Origin: Charina bottae
Taxonomy: Eukaryota > Chordata > Lepidosauria > Squamata > Charinaidae
Assembly (NCBI GenBank): GCA_023362775.1
Contig: JALMGJ010000005.1
Coordinates: 66,098,463 to 66,162,462, forward strand
Reading direction: 5' to 3'
Length of the DNA: 64,000 nt
Shown: piece after piece, positions 31,541 to 43,675 of the stretch
How positions within the stretch are numbered: position 1 is the stretch's first letter
How the letters are laid out: the number at the start of each line of letters is the position of its first letter
The notes under the pieces: model-generated
The model's database searches: none
Told to the model about the DNA's origin: nothing
The model's input: only the letters and a program-made list of their open reading frames with translations
Program-made: the position numbers and the translations under genes

Positions 31541-31995
31541 AAACTTTCAGAGAAAGTGGTTGGGTTATCAATTCAAGCCCTATATATATGGACAAGGTAA
31601 AAGGAGATTAAGCAATGGGAAGATAATTTAATTATCACACAATATGTACTTAATGGCCTGAACACATTAATTCCATATTACTGAAAATAGGTGAAAAGAA
31701 TTCTTCTAAGCAATTTTCAATTACCTACTGTGTAATAGCTATTTTCTATTTTTGAATTAAAAGTATAGAGGGAAAAAAAGTGGGAGTTTACTCTATTACA
31801 AATATGAATAATTTTTATTATTAATAAAATGTAATAGGTATACATTTTTCCATAACTGCTTTAATAGCATTTAGAAAAAAAACATTCTGATTGTCTGTCT
31901 TTTAGAGATATAACTTGCAGTACTATCACCAGTGTTGTTAATCATCTTCAGAAATGAACATCCATCACTGACCAAGCTTTTGGCTCATAGTACAT
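31541..31995. other. Intron, nothing recognised
   Basis: AT-rich, no feature seen. Confidence 0.45.
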
Positions 31996-32503
31996 CACAG
32001 TCAAGTTTATTTATTTATTTATTTTATTTTATTTCTATAACCGCCCATCTCCCCCCATGGGGAACTCTGGGCGGTTCACAATAAACAAGTTAAAATAAGG
32101 TTTAAAATCTCAATTATACAATAAATATAAATTAAATTGAAAATCCAGATGGTAATGGAATAATTAAAAGAAGGACAATTATAAAATTAGGGGATTAGAC
32201 ACCCCCATGAGGAACTATCCCTTCCTCCTTCCCATGCCAGGCGGCAGAACCAGGTCTTCAGCTCTTTCCTAAAGGTCGGGAGGGAGGAGATCTGTCTCAA
32301 CTCTGGGGGCAAGATGTTCGATAGAGTGGGCGCTGTCACAGAGAAGGCCCGCCTCCTAGACCCCATCAGATGACACTCTTTAATTGATGGGGTTCGTAGC
32401 AGGGCCTCTCTGAATGACCGGGTGGGGCGGGTCGATAACATGGGGATAAGACGGTCCCTCAGGTATTCTGGCCCCATGCCAGTTGTAGGAAGTGTAAGGA
32501 GCA
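31996..32503 (-). mobile_element. L2 LINE ORF2 C-terminus and 3' end
   Basis: Frame 32504-32187 (minus) reads GMGPEYLRDRLIPMLSTRPT, then SRRRAFSVTAPTLSNILPPE and FRKELKTWFCRLAW, the conserved L2 C-terminus. The 3' UTR follows, with a GAGTTCCCCATGG-type block and an (AAAT)n/(AAAAT)n tail at 31996-32036. 5' truncated; the frame is open as far as it goes. Confidence 0.87.
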
Positions 32504-33009
32504 AGAAGCCAGAGGATTATGAATAGAAGCATGCATACCAAGAAGCTAGCATTTGAGAAGCATTGAGAGTAGGAGAATAAATTAATTTAATTTAAGTATT
32601 TATTATTTAATTGAGTTAACAAAAGATTAAATCACTGCCTTAGCCAAAATAAATATCTACATGATATGAAACAAAAAGGCTGAATCCTACTTTGTATGTT
32701 GAATGCCACCAATTAATAGTAAACAGATATTGTTACCAACACTTGCAGTCAAGAGTAAGGATTTTCCCTTACATCAAGCATGATTTTTATGATCCTTTAC
32801 TCTCTTGGCATATTATCAACTCAAATAGTTACCCACTTGCCAAACAATTTGTTTTGTGGGGAAGCAGGTATGGGGAGTCAGTGAGGAGGTAATGTAAATT
32901 CTACAGAATTAATGGCAGCCTCTGGGAACAACATGATTCTATATGGGGAAGTAGTTTGTGAGTTATCTATCCTCCAGAATCCAAATCAGAAGTCCTACAA
33001 GTTAACAAC
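32504..33009. other. Intron, nothing recognised
   Basis: No feature recognised between the L2 end and the L1-type target duplication. Confidence 0.45.
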
Positions 33010-33673
33010 AACAATAGAGATTGTGAAAGGGACTTCCGAAGGAAGGAATGGCAGACTGAAGACAGCTCTGCAAAAAGCGGAGCTGATGACCACAGTGAAG
33101 AATGAAGAGCCGGCAAATAGACCGGCTCTTCGAACTTATCAGGACAAAGAGATTGCCCATAAGTGCTCCAGACAGCTGCTACTCATGAGGAGACCACAAG
33201 ATAGTGGTCTCCAGCAGGTTTAGAGCTCTGGCAGATGAGGGAATAGCCATCTTGCTCAAACCACAGTCGGTGCCTTTGAAAGGACACTAAGTTCACATAC
33301 TTTCTTTTTTAATCACTTTTGGAAATTGCTTGTTAACTGATTTCAGCTATTAGAAGCCTTTGGACTGACAAGTTTGACAGCACCAGGTGAGTTTCCCTTC
33401 AATCTTTAATGAAAGAAAGTTTTAACTACAAGTTTAAGAACTTGATGTGGTTTTTTTTAATAAAACAACAAAAGGGTGATTAAAAGTTTGATATTAGAAA
33501 GTTACAAATGGACTAAGGGTCCAGATAAATTTGAAATAAGATTTTGGAATTTACTATAAAGAATCCTTCCCATGGGAGAATGCTTTTGTTTTGATATTTT
33601 TTTAAAAAAAAATAAGGTAAGATTTAAAAAATTGGACCCTAGAGGGAACTAAAGATTTAAATTAAAAAAGAAC

Positions 33674-34866
33674 GTATAAACGTGACTTACAGAATGAAGC
33701 AAAATATTCTAATATTGGGCATATTAGTTCCTCAGCATTTGGTAGACAAATTGGGCTCTCTGGGATTTAGTATTCATTTGTGTAACTGGCTACTTGACTT
33801 CCTCACTGATAGGTCCCAGTCGGTGCGAGTTGGAAATGATATCTCCAACCCTATTTCCTTGAGCATCGGTTCCCCTCAGGGCTGTGTCCTAAGCCCATTG
33901 TTGTTTACCCTGATGACCCATGACTGTTGTGCCAGGTTTACCACCAACTCCGTTGTGAAGTATGCGGATGATACAACGGTGGTGGGTCTTATTAGGGATG
34001 ACAATGACTGGGCTTATAGAGAGGAGGTGAAAGGTTTGGTGGATTGGTGTAATATAAATAGCTTGGTTCTGAATGTTGAAAAAACCAAGGAGATCAATAT
34101 TGATTTTAGAAAGAACTGGCTTAGCCATACACCACTCTTTATTAATGATATAGCTGTGGAGTCAGTTAGTAGCATCAGGTTCCTGGAGGTGCAGATAACA
34201 AATAGTTTGACTTGGTCTCTTAATACTGCATCCCTGGTAAAACGGGCACAGCACCGTTTGCATTTTCTGTGCCGGATGAGGAAAGCGTATCTTCCATCTC
34301 CCATCTCCCATCCTCCTTACTTTCTATAGAGGTACTATAGAGAGTGTACTGACCAACTGTGTTTCTATTTGGTTTGGAGGCTGTAGTGCCTCGGATAAGA
34401 TGTCTGTGCAGAGGGTGGCGAGGGTAGCAGAGAGGATAATTGCTATTTCACTTCCTCTCATTCAGGATATAGCATATGCGCGCTGTCTGTCTAGAGCCTG
34501 AAATATTGCGGTGCCCCCTCTCACCCTCATCATGGCTTGTTCTCCTTGTTACCCTCTGGGAAAGGGTTCTGCTGCATTTGATGTAGAACAACTAGATTAG
34601 GTAACAGTTTTGTCCCCTGGGCTATTAGACTCCTAAATTTTAAATGATCCCCTTTTATTTCAGGGGTGTACATGCTGTATGTAGGACTGTGATATTTATT
34701 AGGGATAATGGTTAGGGGAGGGGAATGGATAAAGAATTGTGAGCTAATTGCAATGAAATTTCATGTTAATGTGCACCTAGGTGTACAGTGGAATGACAAT
34801 AAAATTTCTATTCTATTCTATTCTATTCTATTCTATTCTATTCTATTCTATTCTATTCTATTCTAT
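33674..34866 (+). mobile_element. L2-group (Maui-like) LINE, RT to 3' end
   Basis: Frame 33682-34329 reads [20 protein letters not shown], then [15 protein letters not shown] (RT motif B) and [13 protein letters not shown] (motif C, YADD), then the thumb ([17 protein letters not shown]). It breaks at 34329, after which YRECTDQLC-type and WFGGCSA-type segments continue out of frame. The end is ATGACAATAAAATTTCTATT followed by (ATTCT)n to 34866. The [10 protein letters not shown] and DDTTVVG motifs resemble fish Maui/L2 elements. Confidence 0.8.
34799..34866. repeat. (ATTCT)n pentanucleotide repeat
   Basis: About 12 units forming the tail of the L2-group LINE. Confidence 0.95.
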
Positions 34867-34907
34867 AGATATTTTTTGAAAAATGGTCTCAGAAGTTAAT
34901 ATTAATA

Positions 34908-35168
34908 GTGTCAACAGAGACATCTGCCTCTATGGAGAGGCTGTACCTAAAAGAGGAACAAGTTTTACCAGACAAGATTGAGACTGAGTTGAAAGTGGAT
35001 TTGCAAATGACAGGCTACAGGAATGCCATGGAAAATGGTGTTACATTGGACATACAAAAGAAACCGGCTGATGTTTTAATAATTAAAAGGGATATACAAA
35101 CAACCAAAAGAGTGACCTGGGTAATTTTCCTATATTGGATTTACAAAAGAGGCTTGTTAAAGTTTTGA
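34908..35168 (+). CDS. Short frame in the second L1-type insertion
   Basis: An 86-codon frame reading MSTETSASMERLYLKEEQVL, then KIETELKVDLQMTGYRN. It is charged and helical, in the place where an ORF1 remnant would lie. I see no clear similarity to the 902-1276 frame and no domain that I recognise. Probably not expressed. Confidence 0.25.
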   Translation: MSTETSASMERLYLKEEQVLPDKIETELKVDLQMTGYRNAMENGVTLDIQKKPADVLIIKRDIQTTKRVTWVIFLYWIYKRGLLKF

Positions 35169-35450
35169 AGAATCTTGTGAGAAGGGATAGTCATTGCTAT
35201 ACGACATGGGCAGTGAAGAAATATGATAAAAAAAGGAAGAAAGAAAAAAATGAAAAAAAATCAAGTTCTACAACATTATTTGAATAGACTAAAGATTAAG
35301 ATTGTTAGAAGTAAAAGAAAGGAATATAAAGTTGGTTTCTTTGATCAAGGTTAAAATGTTGTTATTTCTGGCATCCCTTAATGGACTTTTGCTGACACCA
35401 GGACTGAAATGACGATGCTTTATGAATTTGTTTATAGATAAGAGATGGGA

Positions 35451-35828
35451 TATGGGAAGAAGCATGGTGAGAGATGGGAAAGGGGTGTGCTGGCTCAGCA
35501 GGTAAGTCACCAGGCTTGCTGATCGGAAGATCGCAAGTTCGGAGGTTCGAATCCCTAGCCCCGCATGATGGAGTGAGCTCCCGCACTAGCCCCAGCTCTT
35601 GCCAACCTAGCAATTCGAAAACATGCAAATGCAAGTAGATTAATAGGTACCACTTCAGTGGGTAGGTAACAGCGTTCCGCGTGCGTCATACCGGCCACAT
35701 GACCGTGGAAGCGTCTTCAGACACCGCTGGCTCTTCGGCTAACAAACGGAGATGAGCACCGGCCCCTAGAGTCAGACACAACTGCACAAATGTGCGGGGG
35801 GAACCTTCACCTTTTTTATGGGAAGAAG
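35451..35828 (+). mobile_element. Full-length tRNA-derived SINE with BovB-like tail
   Basis: The body runs from about 35480 (GGGTGTGCTGGCTCAGC) to 35816. A-box TGGCTCAGCAGG is at 35491-35502 and B-box GGTTCGAATCC at 35544-35554. Then come AAAACATGCAAATGCAAGTA, ACCACTTCAGTGGGTAGG and the tail CGGCCCCTAGAGTCAGACAC...ACCTTCACC. TATGGGAAGAAG appears at 35451-35462 and 35817-35828, probably the target duplication, leaving some extra bases before the SINE start. Confidence 0.9.
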
Positions 35829-36103
35829 AGATCATTTGTTATATTTTAAGAGGAGGTGATAAGTTACTAAAATTGTTTATACTTGTGACGAAGGTGGGAA
35901 GTCACTTCTTTATATATTTCGTTTTTTCTTTACTATATTGTTACTTTTCTTTCTTTTCTCTTTCTCTTCCTCTTTCCCCCCTTTTTTATTTTCTGCACCT
36001 TCTTTTTTATTCTTCTATTTTTCTTTTAGTTTGTATTAGTTTTTACTATTGTAATTATAATCTTTAATAAAATTACTATATAAAAATAACAATAGAGATT
36101 GTG

Positions 36104-39100
36104 TTAACAGATGACCACATAACTTTTAACTGAGTTCTTGTTTTAAATGGAGAAGTACAAAACTGAGGAGCAATGCAGGGATATTTGAGGAATGCAGACT
36201 TGGCATATTCTGAAAATATTTTATCTCTACCTGCCAGATGGACAAATACGGCATCAGTTATCCACCAGCATTTGGGTAAACACAGAGAGGCAAAAGTATC
36301 ATAAACACTCACTCACCCTTGAATGGAATGTCCAAGCTATTAAATCTTTGGTTGCAGCAAAATACCCATCCTTTCTATTTTGGAGAATGACTGTTGCAAT
36401 TCTATTTGTTGTACTGATTTGATTGTCAGGATTTAATTACTAAATATATTCTACTCTGAGCCTTACCCACCCAGGAACCATTTGACTGTAGGAAACTACC
36501 CAAGAAATACATACATTCTTCATAATTATAGATGTGTATCCAAAATAAGACAACAGGATTCTGAACACTTAGGGATAAAGATAGGTATAGATGGCACTGG
36601 ACTGACTTAGAAATAAGCCAAGCCATTTCCCAAATGATCCAGAAAATGGGTTGGTTCATTGCCAAGCTAAGCCAAGCCAAATTTGATTCTGTCCCTCTCA
36701 ATATATTTGACAGTCATAAATTATTATGCCTCCCAGATGCCTGGTTGTTAAGTGTCAGCTTCATTCATTCATTTGCATGTGCTTAGAAAATATCTCATCT
36801 CTGAAGCTCAGTGACTTAAATAAGCAGGATGTACCTGTTAAAATAGATGGGGAGGACCCAGTCCTCATATTATACTACTGAGACTACATTTTGCATATAG
36901 GTTTTCCTACATGACCAGCAGTTTCAGGGGATGAAGTAATTTAATTTTCTCTTTTTAATTTAATTGAGTTATGATTAAATTAAGTGACACTATCAGAATG
37001 AACAAGGGGACCTAGAGAAGCAGGAGCGGCCTAGAACCTTCATATTTGACAGTAATTGAAAGGGGTCTTAAAAGGGATTTCCTTTCCATGTTGTGTGGAT
37101 AAGCAATGACAGAGAAATGCTAAGGGCAGCACTTGTAGGCAGTCCCACAATTCCCACGTGCCTGGCAACTCAGGACTGGTGATGTCAAGGGCAAATTTAA
37201 TTTTGCAGGTGCGGATCGTAGAGATTTCATGTCTCTGATACCCTTGCTCGCAGATTGTTCCTGAGGCCAGAAAATATCCTAACAGAGGCTCCCCTGTTTT
37301 TGGAAGCTGCCAGTTTGGACCCAGAGAGCCTGTTAGGTGGAAAGATTTAAAAGTGGAATTCTGCTCCATTGTGGATTTTACCCTGAATCAGAGAAAAATC
37401 TGAAGATCTGCAGTTCTTGTCTCTTTCAGCTTAGCTCTTTAAGCTAATTGTTCTTCCCAATCAAATACTTGAAAAGAATGAACAGCAGCTTTTGACCATA
37501 ACTTAAATAAGCAATCAAATGAGAGGTTGTGGCAAGTACTAGTCTTAGTCATAGACACACTATGCAAAGCAAGGTATTTAAATGGAGAATGCCGATGAGC
37601 AATAGCTCTTTCCTAGCACAATGACAAGCTGTTTGCCTGAGCATGACCCAAAATAATAAGTGAAAATGTCATCTTCACTAAAAATTGCATGTTCGCTTTT
37701 ACGGATAAGTGTCCTGAAGAAGCACTTCAGCTGAGCTTCAGAATTCTGCAGAAACAATTGGGAAGATGTTTGCATTCCTGAACATTTTAAATCTGAATGC
37801 AGGAGCCCACTAAGCAGCAGATAGAAAGCATCTATTTGCTGAGAAGGACCTCGTATTACCATTTTAATACATATTTTGCTATATACGGTAGCAAACACTT
37901 TAACTTACAATTAGTGCTTGGGGCTCAAAGTAAGACAGAAATGTACAAACCTTTAAACTAGCGGGGCTGTTAGAGATGTACTCAAAATTGAAATTGCATG
38001 CAGTTTAAATCAGAAATTAATAAAACTCCTGGACATCTGCCTTTCAGAATCTTTCCACTATTTATTTTTCTCCTCCATTCCTGAATTCCAAAACTCTGGC
38101 CTACATCACAGACTGTTTCCATTTCCCTGGATGATGGTAGAATTCATTTCCAGTTACAAATACATTCATTGTGTGAACTGTTACCACTGGGCCAGCTGAA
38201 GCTTAGGCATTTATCTAATAAAAGCAAGGTAATAGCTAAAATGGAAATGGCCCATTTTCACATCTGACTGAAAGACCTAGCAAATGTCTCTGGAGAGGTG
38301 CTTAAAATGGATCCAAATGGCAGCTCCCTCTAGAAATCTCTTCACTTTCCCATTACTAACCCAATTTGACATTTAATTTAAAAATTATCAGACTCATCTC
38401 CCACCTCGTCCCTATTTGGCATAATAAAGTTTTCAATTATCCAAATGCAGAACTATCGTGATTTGTTCAAAGACAGAGCTCTAATTAAAAATGGAGGTAG
38501 TAGTAGAGGTTTGTATATAAAATGCTCCTAAGCTAAGACAGTGCTAACCACATTCAATTGGATTTAAGCAGCAATTCAGGGAGTCTGCATTTCAAAATAA
38601 ATATGTTAAGATCATATTACAAAAGCACCAATCAAAGTTAACAAGTAGTCCTATCTTTCGATAATACATGATTAGTTTTCAAGGTGGCACATAATATTTA
38701 ATCTTCAGCCTATCAGTCCTGCCCAAGGAATATAAAGACTTCTGTATTGGGTGGATATAGAACAGCTTTCTCCAATCCAGTGTTGCAATGTTTTACACAT
38801 TCTGGGGATTTTTTTCAAAAATAAACAAATAAATAAAAACCCCAAACCAAAATAGCAAGATCTCATGAGCTTTCATATGCAATACTGAAATTAATGATTT
38901 GACAAATTCAGATAAATTCACATGAAATCTCAGCATTCTCAGATGATATGTAATGGGATCTCAGGCTCTTATCTCATAAACATCTTGTAAGATTTGGCAA
39001 TCTCATAAATTCTGGGAGGGATGAAGGCCCAACTGTTGTGCAAGATTATTTCCATGGTTCCTGGCACCAGACAAAGTGATTAACTCCTAGCTTTGAAATA

Positions 39101-39716
39101 GTTTTATTCAGGCAGTACAGATGCTCAGATCTGTACTGCAACAAGTAAAAAAAAAGAATAGCAGAAAGTAAAAACATGAACATTAGAAGGCATCCCTATG
39201 GCTGCCAAATGATTTAGAGTTCTTACTCTTGAAGAAGTTGATTTGCTAGCAATGTTGATGAGTTTACCATCATTTGCTTATGAACTTCAAAGATAAAGTT
39301 CAAAATGGTGATAATTCAAAGAACAGTAATATGTACACTCCAACATTTCAGACAGGAAAATAAGGACATGTTTAGAAAGCCCTAAGCCACTGTAGAAGGC
39401 AACTCCTAGCCAATTTTGACTCTTCTTGAAAAGATAAGCAGGATCTAACCCAATTAGTACTTAGATGAGAGGCCACTAGGAATCCCAATATTATAAACTG
39501 GTCTGAGAAGTTGTGTGTGAGGGGGGTGAGTTTATATTTTGGCCAAGAAAACAACATGGATATAGCATTGTAGTTACCAGGAATTGGAACATATTTACAA
39601 TGGAACATTTCACAAATTATCTTCCAATATTGAAGCCTGTTTACTTTATAGCTTGGCGTGCTTTATCTACACGTTCTGGAATGGCCTGTCCTCCAATTTA
39701 AAAGCCCGGAAAGTGG
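36104..39716. other. Long repeat-poor intron stretch
   Basis: 3.6 kb without a transposon that I recognise, unusual for this window. 38080-38520 is rich in TAATTA/TTTAATTTAA motifs and reads like conserved noncoding DNA. No exon with good splice sites was found. Confidence 0.45.
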
Positions 39717-39743
39717 CAATCAATCAATCAATCAATCAATCAA
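39717..39743. repeat. (AATC)n microsatellite
   Basis: Six to seven CAAT units. Confidence 0.9.
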
Positions 39744-40043
39744 TGTAAGGCTACCAGATCTGGGCTTAAAAAAATCCAGGTGGCAACTAGATAGAAGCAA
39801 ATCACTAGAATTTTTTATAGCTCTTGCCTGCTGCCTAGTGATGGTCTGTACTTTTTGCAGTCTCAGTCTGGTAACCCAATTAAAACTGTATAAAAAAGCA
39901 CTAAAATATCCATCCACTCTCTTTCCTACTCAGGGGTGGGGGGAAGGAGAATAAAGGGAAAAACAAGTAGTTCTGCAAAAGTTGCTGCTAATTTACCCCA
40001 ACACACATGTGCAAAAAACAGTTGAATGGCAGGTTAAGGACTA

Positions 40044-40128
40044 AAGCTGCAATATTTTAAACACTTGCATGGAATTAAGTCCCATTCATACATGGGACTT
40101 TCATTTAAACAAGGTTAGGATCAGGCCA
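40044..40128. mobile_element. Decayed palindromic MITE
   Basis: GGAATTAAGTCCCATTCATACATGGGACTTTCATTTAAAC keeps the AAGTCCCATT...ATGGGACTT palindromic core of a common squamate repeat whose better copy is at 41213-41317. Confidence 0.45.
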
Positions 40129-41212
40129 GCAACCCATCTAATGTGACATAAGAGTTGCTGGATTGGGTTATACTATGTCAGCTCATGTTCAGTGGACAAA
40201 TACATATAAAATTCTAGAGATAAAAACCGTAAACAGTACAAGGTGCATAAAATGCAAAAATTGAAACCTGTATAGTTCAGTTTATAGGCTATTAGCCATT
40301 TTGGTACTATCATATCTAGATATATTGCTACACGTGTGCCTGCACATAGGTACTGAGCAAACGGTGACATCGTAATTTGATTGTTTGACTCCATTACAAG
40401 GATTTCAATATACTGTATGTTAAAAAAAAAGGAACTGAACATTTCAATCTATACTCTATCATATGGTTCAAAACTGGTCTGGAAAACAGTGATCCAGTAT
40501 ATGGGACAAAGAGAAAAAAGAAGAAAAAAGAAGAACAAAGTATATTGTTTAATGAACACTCTTCATTGTCTAGCAAAGTCTCCATTTGCAAGTCTGGTCC
40601 CCAGTTGATAATGTAGTGACCAATTTAGTTTCTCTTAATCTAGCTGAATGACAGAAAATATGTATATGATATTACCATCTCATAGACTTCATAGTATATC
40701 AGAGCTAATGTGAGAGGAGTAGCTGCCCAAGAGTAATCAAAACTCACCTTTTCTTTTAAGCTGCATAACCTGGCATCTCTCTCAAGACTTCCTGCTCTTG
40801 CTTCTGAATGACATCCCAGCGTTTGCCTGGTAATGTCACATGAACCACAGAATCCATCAGAAGCATGGAGCCAGCCTATGAGTGGAGAGGGTTTGGGATC
40901 AATTCCACATTTTTATCAGATGTGGTGATTCATTGTGGGTTTTGATATACTGATATTTTGATTTCATATCTAAAGAAGCATGAATTAATAATATATTCCC
41001 TAAAGGTTCGCTCCATGTTTCAGGTGATTCTGTGATGGATCATCTGATAGACCAGCATGATGAGCCAATGGAGAAGAAATGGTGAATGGGGTCTTTTGCA
41101 TTAATGAGGACATCAATATAGTTACTGAAAAATTATTTCCCTAAAAATGAATCAAATACCAATCTACTTTTAGAGGTATCCCAAACATTTCTTACTGGAC
41201 TAGTTTATGATA

Positions 41213-41317
41213 GTACAATCCTATGCATACCTACTTGGAAGTAAATCACACTGAGTTAAATGGGATTCAGTTCCAGGTACCTGTACTTAAGAATAAGTAT
41301 ATCAGGAATACAGCCTA
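41213..41317. mobile_element. Palindromic MITE (TACTTGGAAGTAA type)
   Basis: ACAATCCTATGCATACCTAC, then TTGGAAGTAAATCACACTGA and GTTAAATGGGATTCAGTTCC up to a CAGCC end. This matches a widespread reptile repeat with a CACTGAGTTxAATGGG centre. The superfamily is not clear to me. Confidence 0.5.
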
Positions 41318-41634
41318 AAATTCAGGATATATGTTCTTTAATGTCCTTTTTATATCCATAATAGTGCGTCTCAGATTTGCAACCATGTGAGGATAAAGGA
41401 TAGAGCAGAACACAAAGACAAATCTATGTTTATTTCATTGATTTGTACAGTTGTGAGGTCAGTGAGATATATTCAAGGTGGCAGTTTTTGAAAGAAAGAA
41501 GTTAAACATTGGATAATATCCAGTATTATATGTTTCTCCTTTTCTTCAGTTAGTGATGATATAGCAGATCTCTAATTTATGCTTGGCAGCAGCCCAAATA
41601 ATGAAGGAAAAATATCATTCCTAAATGTACTTAC

Positions 41635-41723
41635 CATGGAGATCCTGGAACAGGAGTAGATGCAACAGGCTTGTTGTCATTTGAAGTGTTTTCATCATCT
41701 GGGAGTAGTTTTAAAGAATGAGT
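41635..41723 (-). CDS. TCERG1L: TCERG1L exon leading into the WW domain
   Basis: An 89-nt minus-strand exon. The acceptor follows TCTCTGTTTGTTCCTGAAG and the donor is CCATG|GTAAGT. It reads THSLKLLPDDENTSNDNK and then PVASTPVPGSP, and the last two bases start the Trp codon completed by the next exon. A Pro-rich segment followed by Pro-Trp is the signature just ahead of a TCERG1-family WW domain. A second possible acceptor (CTCCCAG, start at 41698) gives a phase that does not fit the upstream exon, so I prefer 41723. The 760-bp intron to the 42484 exon is the shortest in the window. Confidence 0.82.
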
Positions 41724-41794
41724 CTTCAGGAACAAACAGAGATTAATCAGCAAAAGATACTATTATACTATGTGTTTTATTTACATTCTAACAA

Positions 41795-41965
41795 GTATTA
41801 TTTTTATTGGTTAGATTTGTATTACACCTTTCCTCAAAGAGGTCAAGGTAGTGCACATAACATTATTTTATAGATTATTTTATAGTTCACAGTTAACTAT
41901 ATATCTAATCATGGCTAAGGATGGTGGGAATTAGATTTCATTAACACATGGAAGGTTTTACACTG
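41795..41965. mobile_element. Degenerate repeat remnants (MIR/L2-like and MITE-like)
   Basis: TTGGTTAGATTTGTATTACA...CAAAGAGGTCAAGG resembles an antisense L2/MIR-type tail. CATGGCTAAGGATGGTGGGA...CACATGGAAGG resembles a hAT MITE core. Both are too decayed for firm calls. Confidence 0.3.
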
Positions 41966-42483
41966 GCCATTCCTGAATAATGAGACAGACAGAGGGGTGG
42001 CAGTGTGAATACAAAGATAACTGTTGTTGGTACTTAACTCCCATAATAGTAACCTTATGTACAAGACCCAAAATTTATGAATAAATACTTGTCAAATCTG
42101 TAGAAGAAATAAACCACTCTCTCTCTATGATTCAATTATTTTAAGCTTATTGATGAACTAACAGTTTTCATAATTCACATTTTCTTTATCGTCTCAGAAA
42201 TGTTAGTTACAGGCTCTGGGGAACTCTAAAGCCAACAACCTCAGTGGATTTTCTTCCTCAGGTGAATCCTTCTCATCTGCCACTTCTCTGTCATCCATGT
42301 GCTTGTTTCTCTGTGTGGGTCCCCTCTTTTGGCTTGCATTGAGGAGATGGAGGATGAAGCAAAGCAGTAGGACAAGGAAACAAACTCTTGAACATACAAA
42401 CTTTGGAATATCTCAGTACTGGAGAAATTTATGAACAAAATCAATGTCTTTCTCAGCTCAGAATTAAATAATGAGAAACTAAC

Positions 42484-42578
42484 CTTCTCATTTTCATTTT
42501 CTACTGGCTTATTTTTCATTTCAGTATGTAAAATCAGAGTTGGTGGGCAGGAGGTCCTGTCTGGTTCCTTCCCTTTAT
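42484..42578 (-). CDS. TCERG1L: TCERG1L internal exon (linker)
   Basis: A 95-nt exon on the minus strand, with acceptor TGTAATTACAG and donor GAGAAG|GTTAGT. The one open frame reads KGKEPDRTSCPPTLILHTEM and then NKPVENENEK, a polar, acidic linker. It takes one base from the upstream exon (G+AT gives Asp) and ends in phase 0. That matches the extended form of the next exon, starting at 41723. In TCERG1-family proteins this position is disordered sequence before the third WW domain. No catalytic motif is expected. Confidence 0.75.
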
Positions 42579-42861
42579 CTGTAATTACAAAACAAATAAA
42601 TAAGATCCAGAAAGATCATACTTGTTATAAACTGTCAACCACTCCTTTTTCCATTTGGAGGGTTTTTTAAAGTTTAACTTAAAAACACAGAAGTCCTGGT
42701 TAGAAAGATATGTTATTTTTCCAAAATCAATACATGTGCTATAATTAAAAACTATATTTTCCACACTCCCAAACTATTTTTTGAATTTGTTAATCATAAT
42801 TGACAATAATGAATTATACCATGTATGTTGATAAAAAAGGAACTGAAATTTTCAGTCTAAA

Positions 42862-42915
42862 CCAGTGTTTCTCAAACTTGGCAACTTTAAGACATCTGGG
42901 CTTCAACTTCAACTT
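42862..42915. mobile_element. Half hAT MITE
   Basis: CCAGTGTTTCTCAAACTTGG, then CAACTTTAAGACATCTGGGC and TTCAACT match the left half of the MITE at 3156-3238. The right half is missing. Confidence 0.7.
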
Positions 42916-43675
42916 AGAATTATTTAAAAAAATGCTGGTTTTTAATGTCACTATGTACTCATATTATGTTGTCCTTGAATCACGAATTTCCATGTAGTTA
43001 ACCAAGAAGATGGAATTGCTGATGTAACAGACCAACAGCAATTCCATTTCATGAAGGTATTGAAGCTATAAGCTTGACCTGGATGATGGTCATGGTGGAA
43101 GAGATTATCTCATTACCTCTATGTTAAAATAAATTCCCCTTTTGGGAGAATAATTTAGAAAAGCTCACCCCTCCCTCCCTCCGCATTTAAGAGACTTGAT
43201 GGCAATAGAACCCAGTGGATCCTCAACCCTAGATGCTATGACTCCCAACCGCATCCTTTCTGGAGCTTTGTAAAGTCAGGGATTTCTGATCTAGGAAAGA
43301 GATGATAAAGATGTAGGCAAAAGAATCTAAGGTCAGATTTCCAATTTTGAGGTTAGATGTCTCATTTAGATTTTATCAGGGGAAACCTGACCAACCTTAT
43401 GAGCCCTAGGATCCTAGGGGTTAGACATTATTTTAGGCTATGGATGTACATTTGTTTTTAGATTAGATAAGTACAGTCCAAATTCTGAAAAGTGCCCAAA
43501 GTGTGTTCTGATTTGCCAATTAATTTCAGATATGGAATTTGGCAGAGCTGAATTAAAGTGTGATCCACCTTGTAGAAAAAATCTGATTAGGCATTCCTCT
43601 ACGGTAAGCCACCAATAAGTTCTAAAGATGTCAATGACTTAGGCTGCTGCATTAACATCTTCTTAAGTAATAGCA
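42916..43675. other. Intron, nothing recognised
   Basis: No feature seen apart from short CCCTCCCT runs near 43170. Confidence 0.45.

Larger units (their letters stand above)
33010..36103 (+). mobile_element. L1-type non-LTR insertion with nested LINE and SINE, 16-bp target duplication
   Basis: AACAATAGAGATTGTG is repeated at 33010-33025 and 36088-36103. The body starts AAAGGGACTTCCGAAGGAAG and ends TAATAAAATTACTATATAAA, paralleling the copy at 214-2152. It contains an L2-group LINE (about 33674-34866) and a tRNA-SINE (about 35480-35816). Without these it is about 1.5 kb, similar in size to the first copy, so a short deleted form seems to have been mobilised. Confidence 0.75.

Noticed and set aside
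42211..42325. Possible extra TCERG1L exon (acidic frame reading MDDREVADEKDSPEEN)
   Set aside because: It would fit the phase if the next exon began at 41698, but the 41723 acceptor joins the flanking exons directly in frame. Its own acceptor sits behind an earlier AG, and the donor choice is forced. Left as an alternative only.
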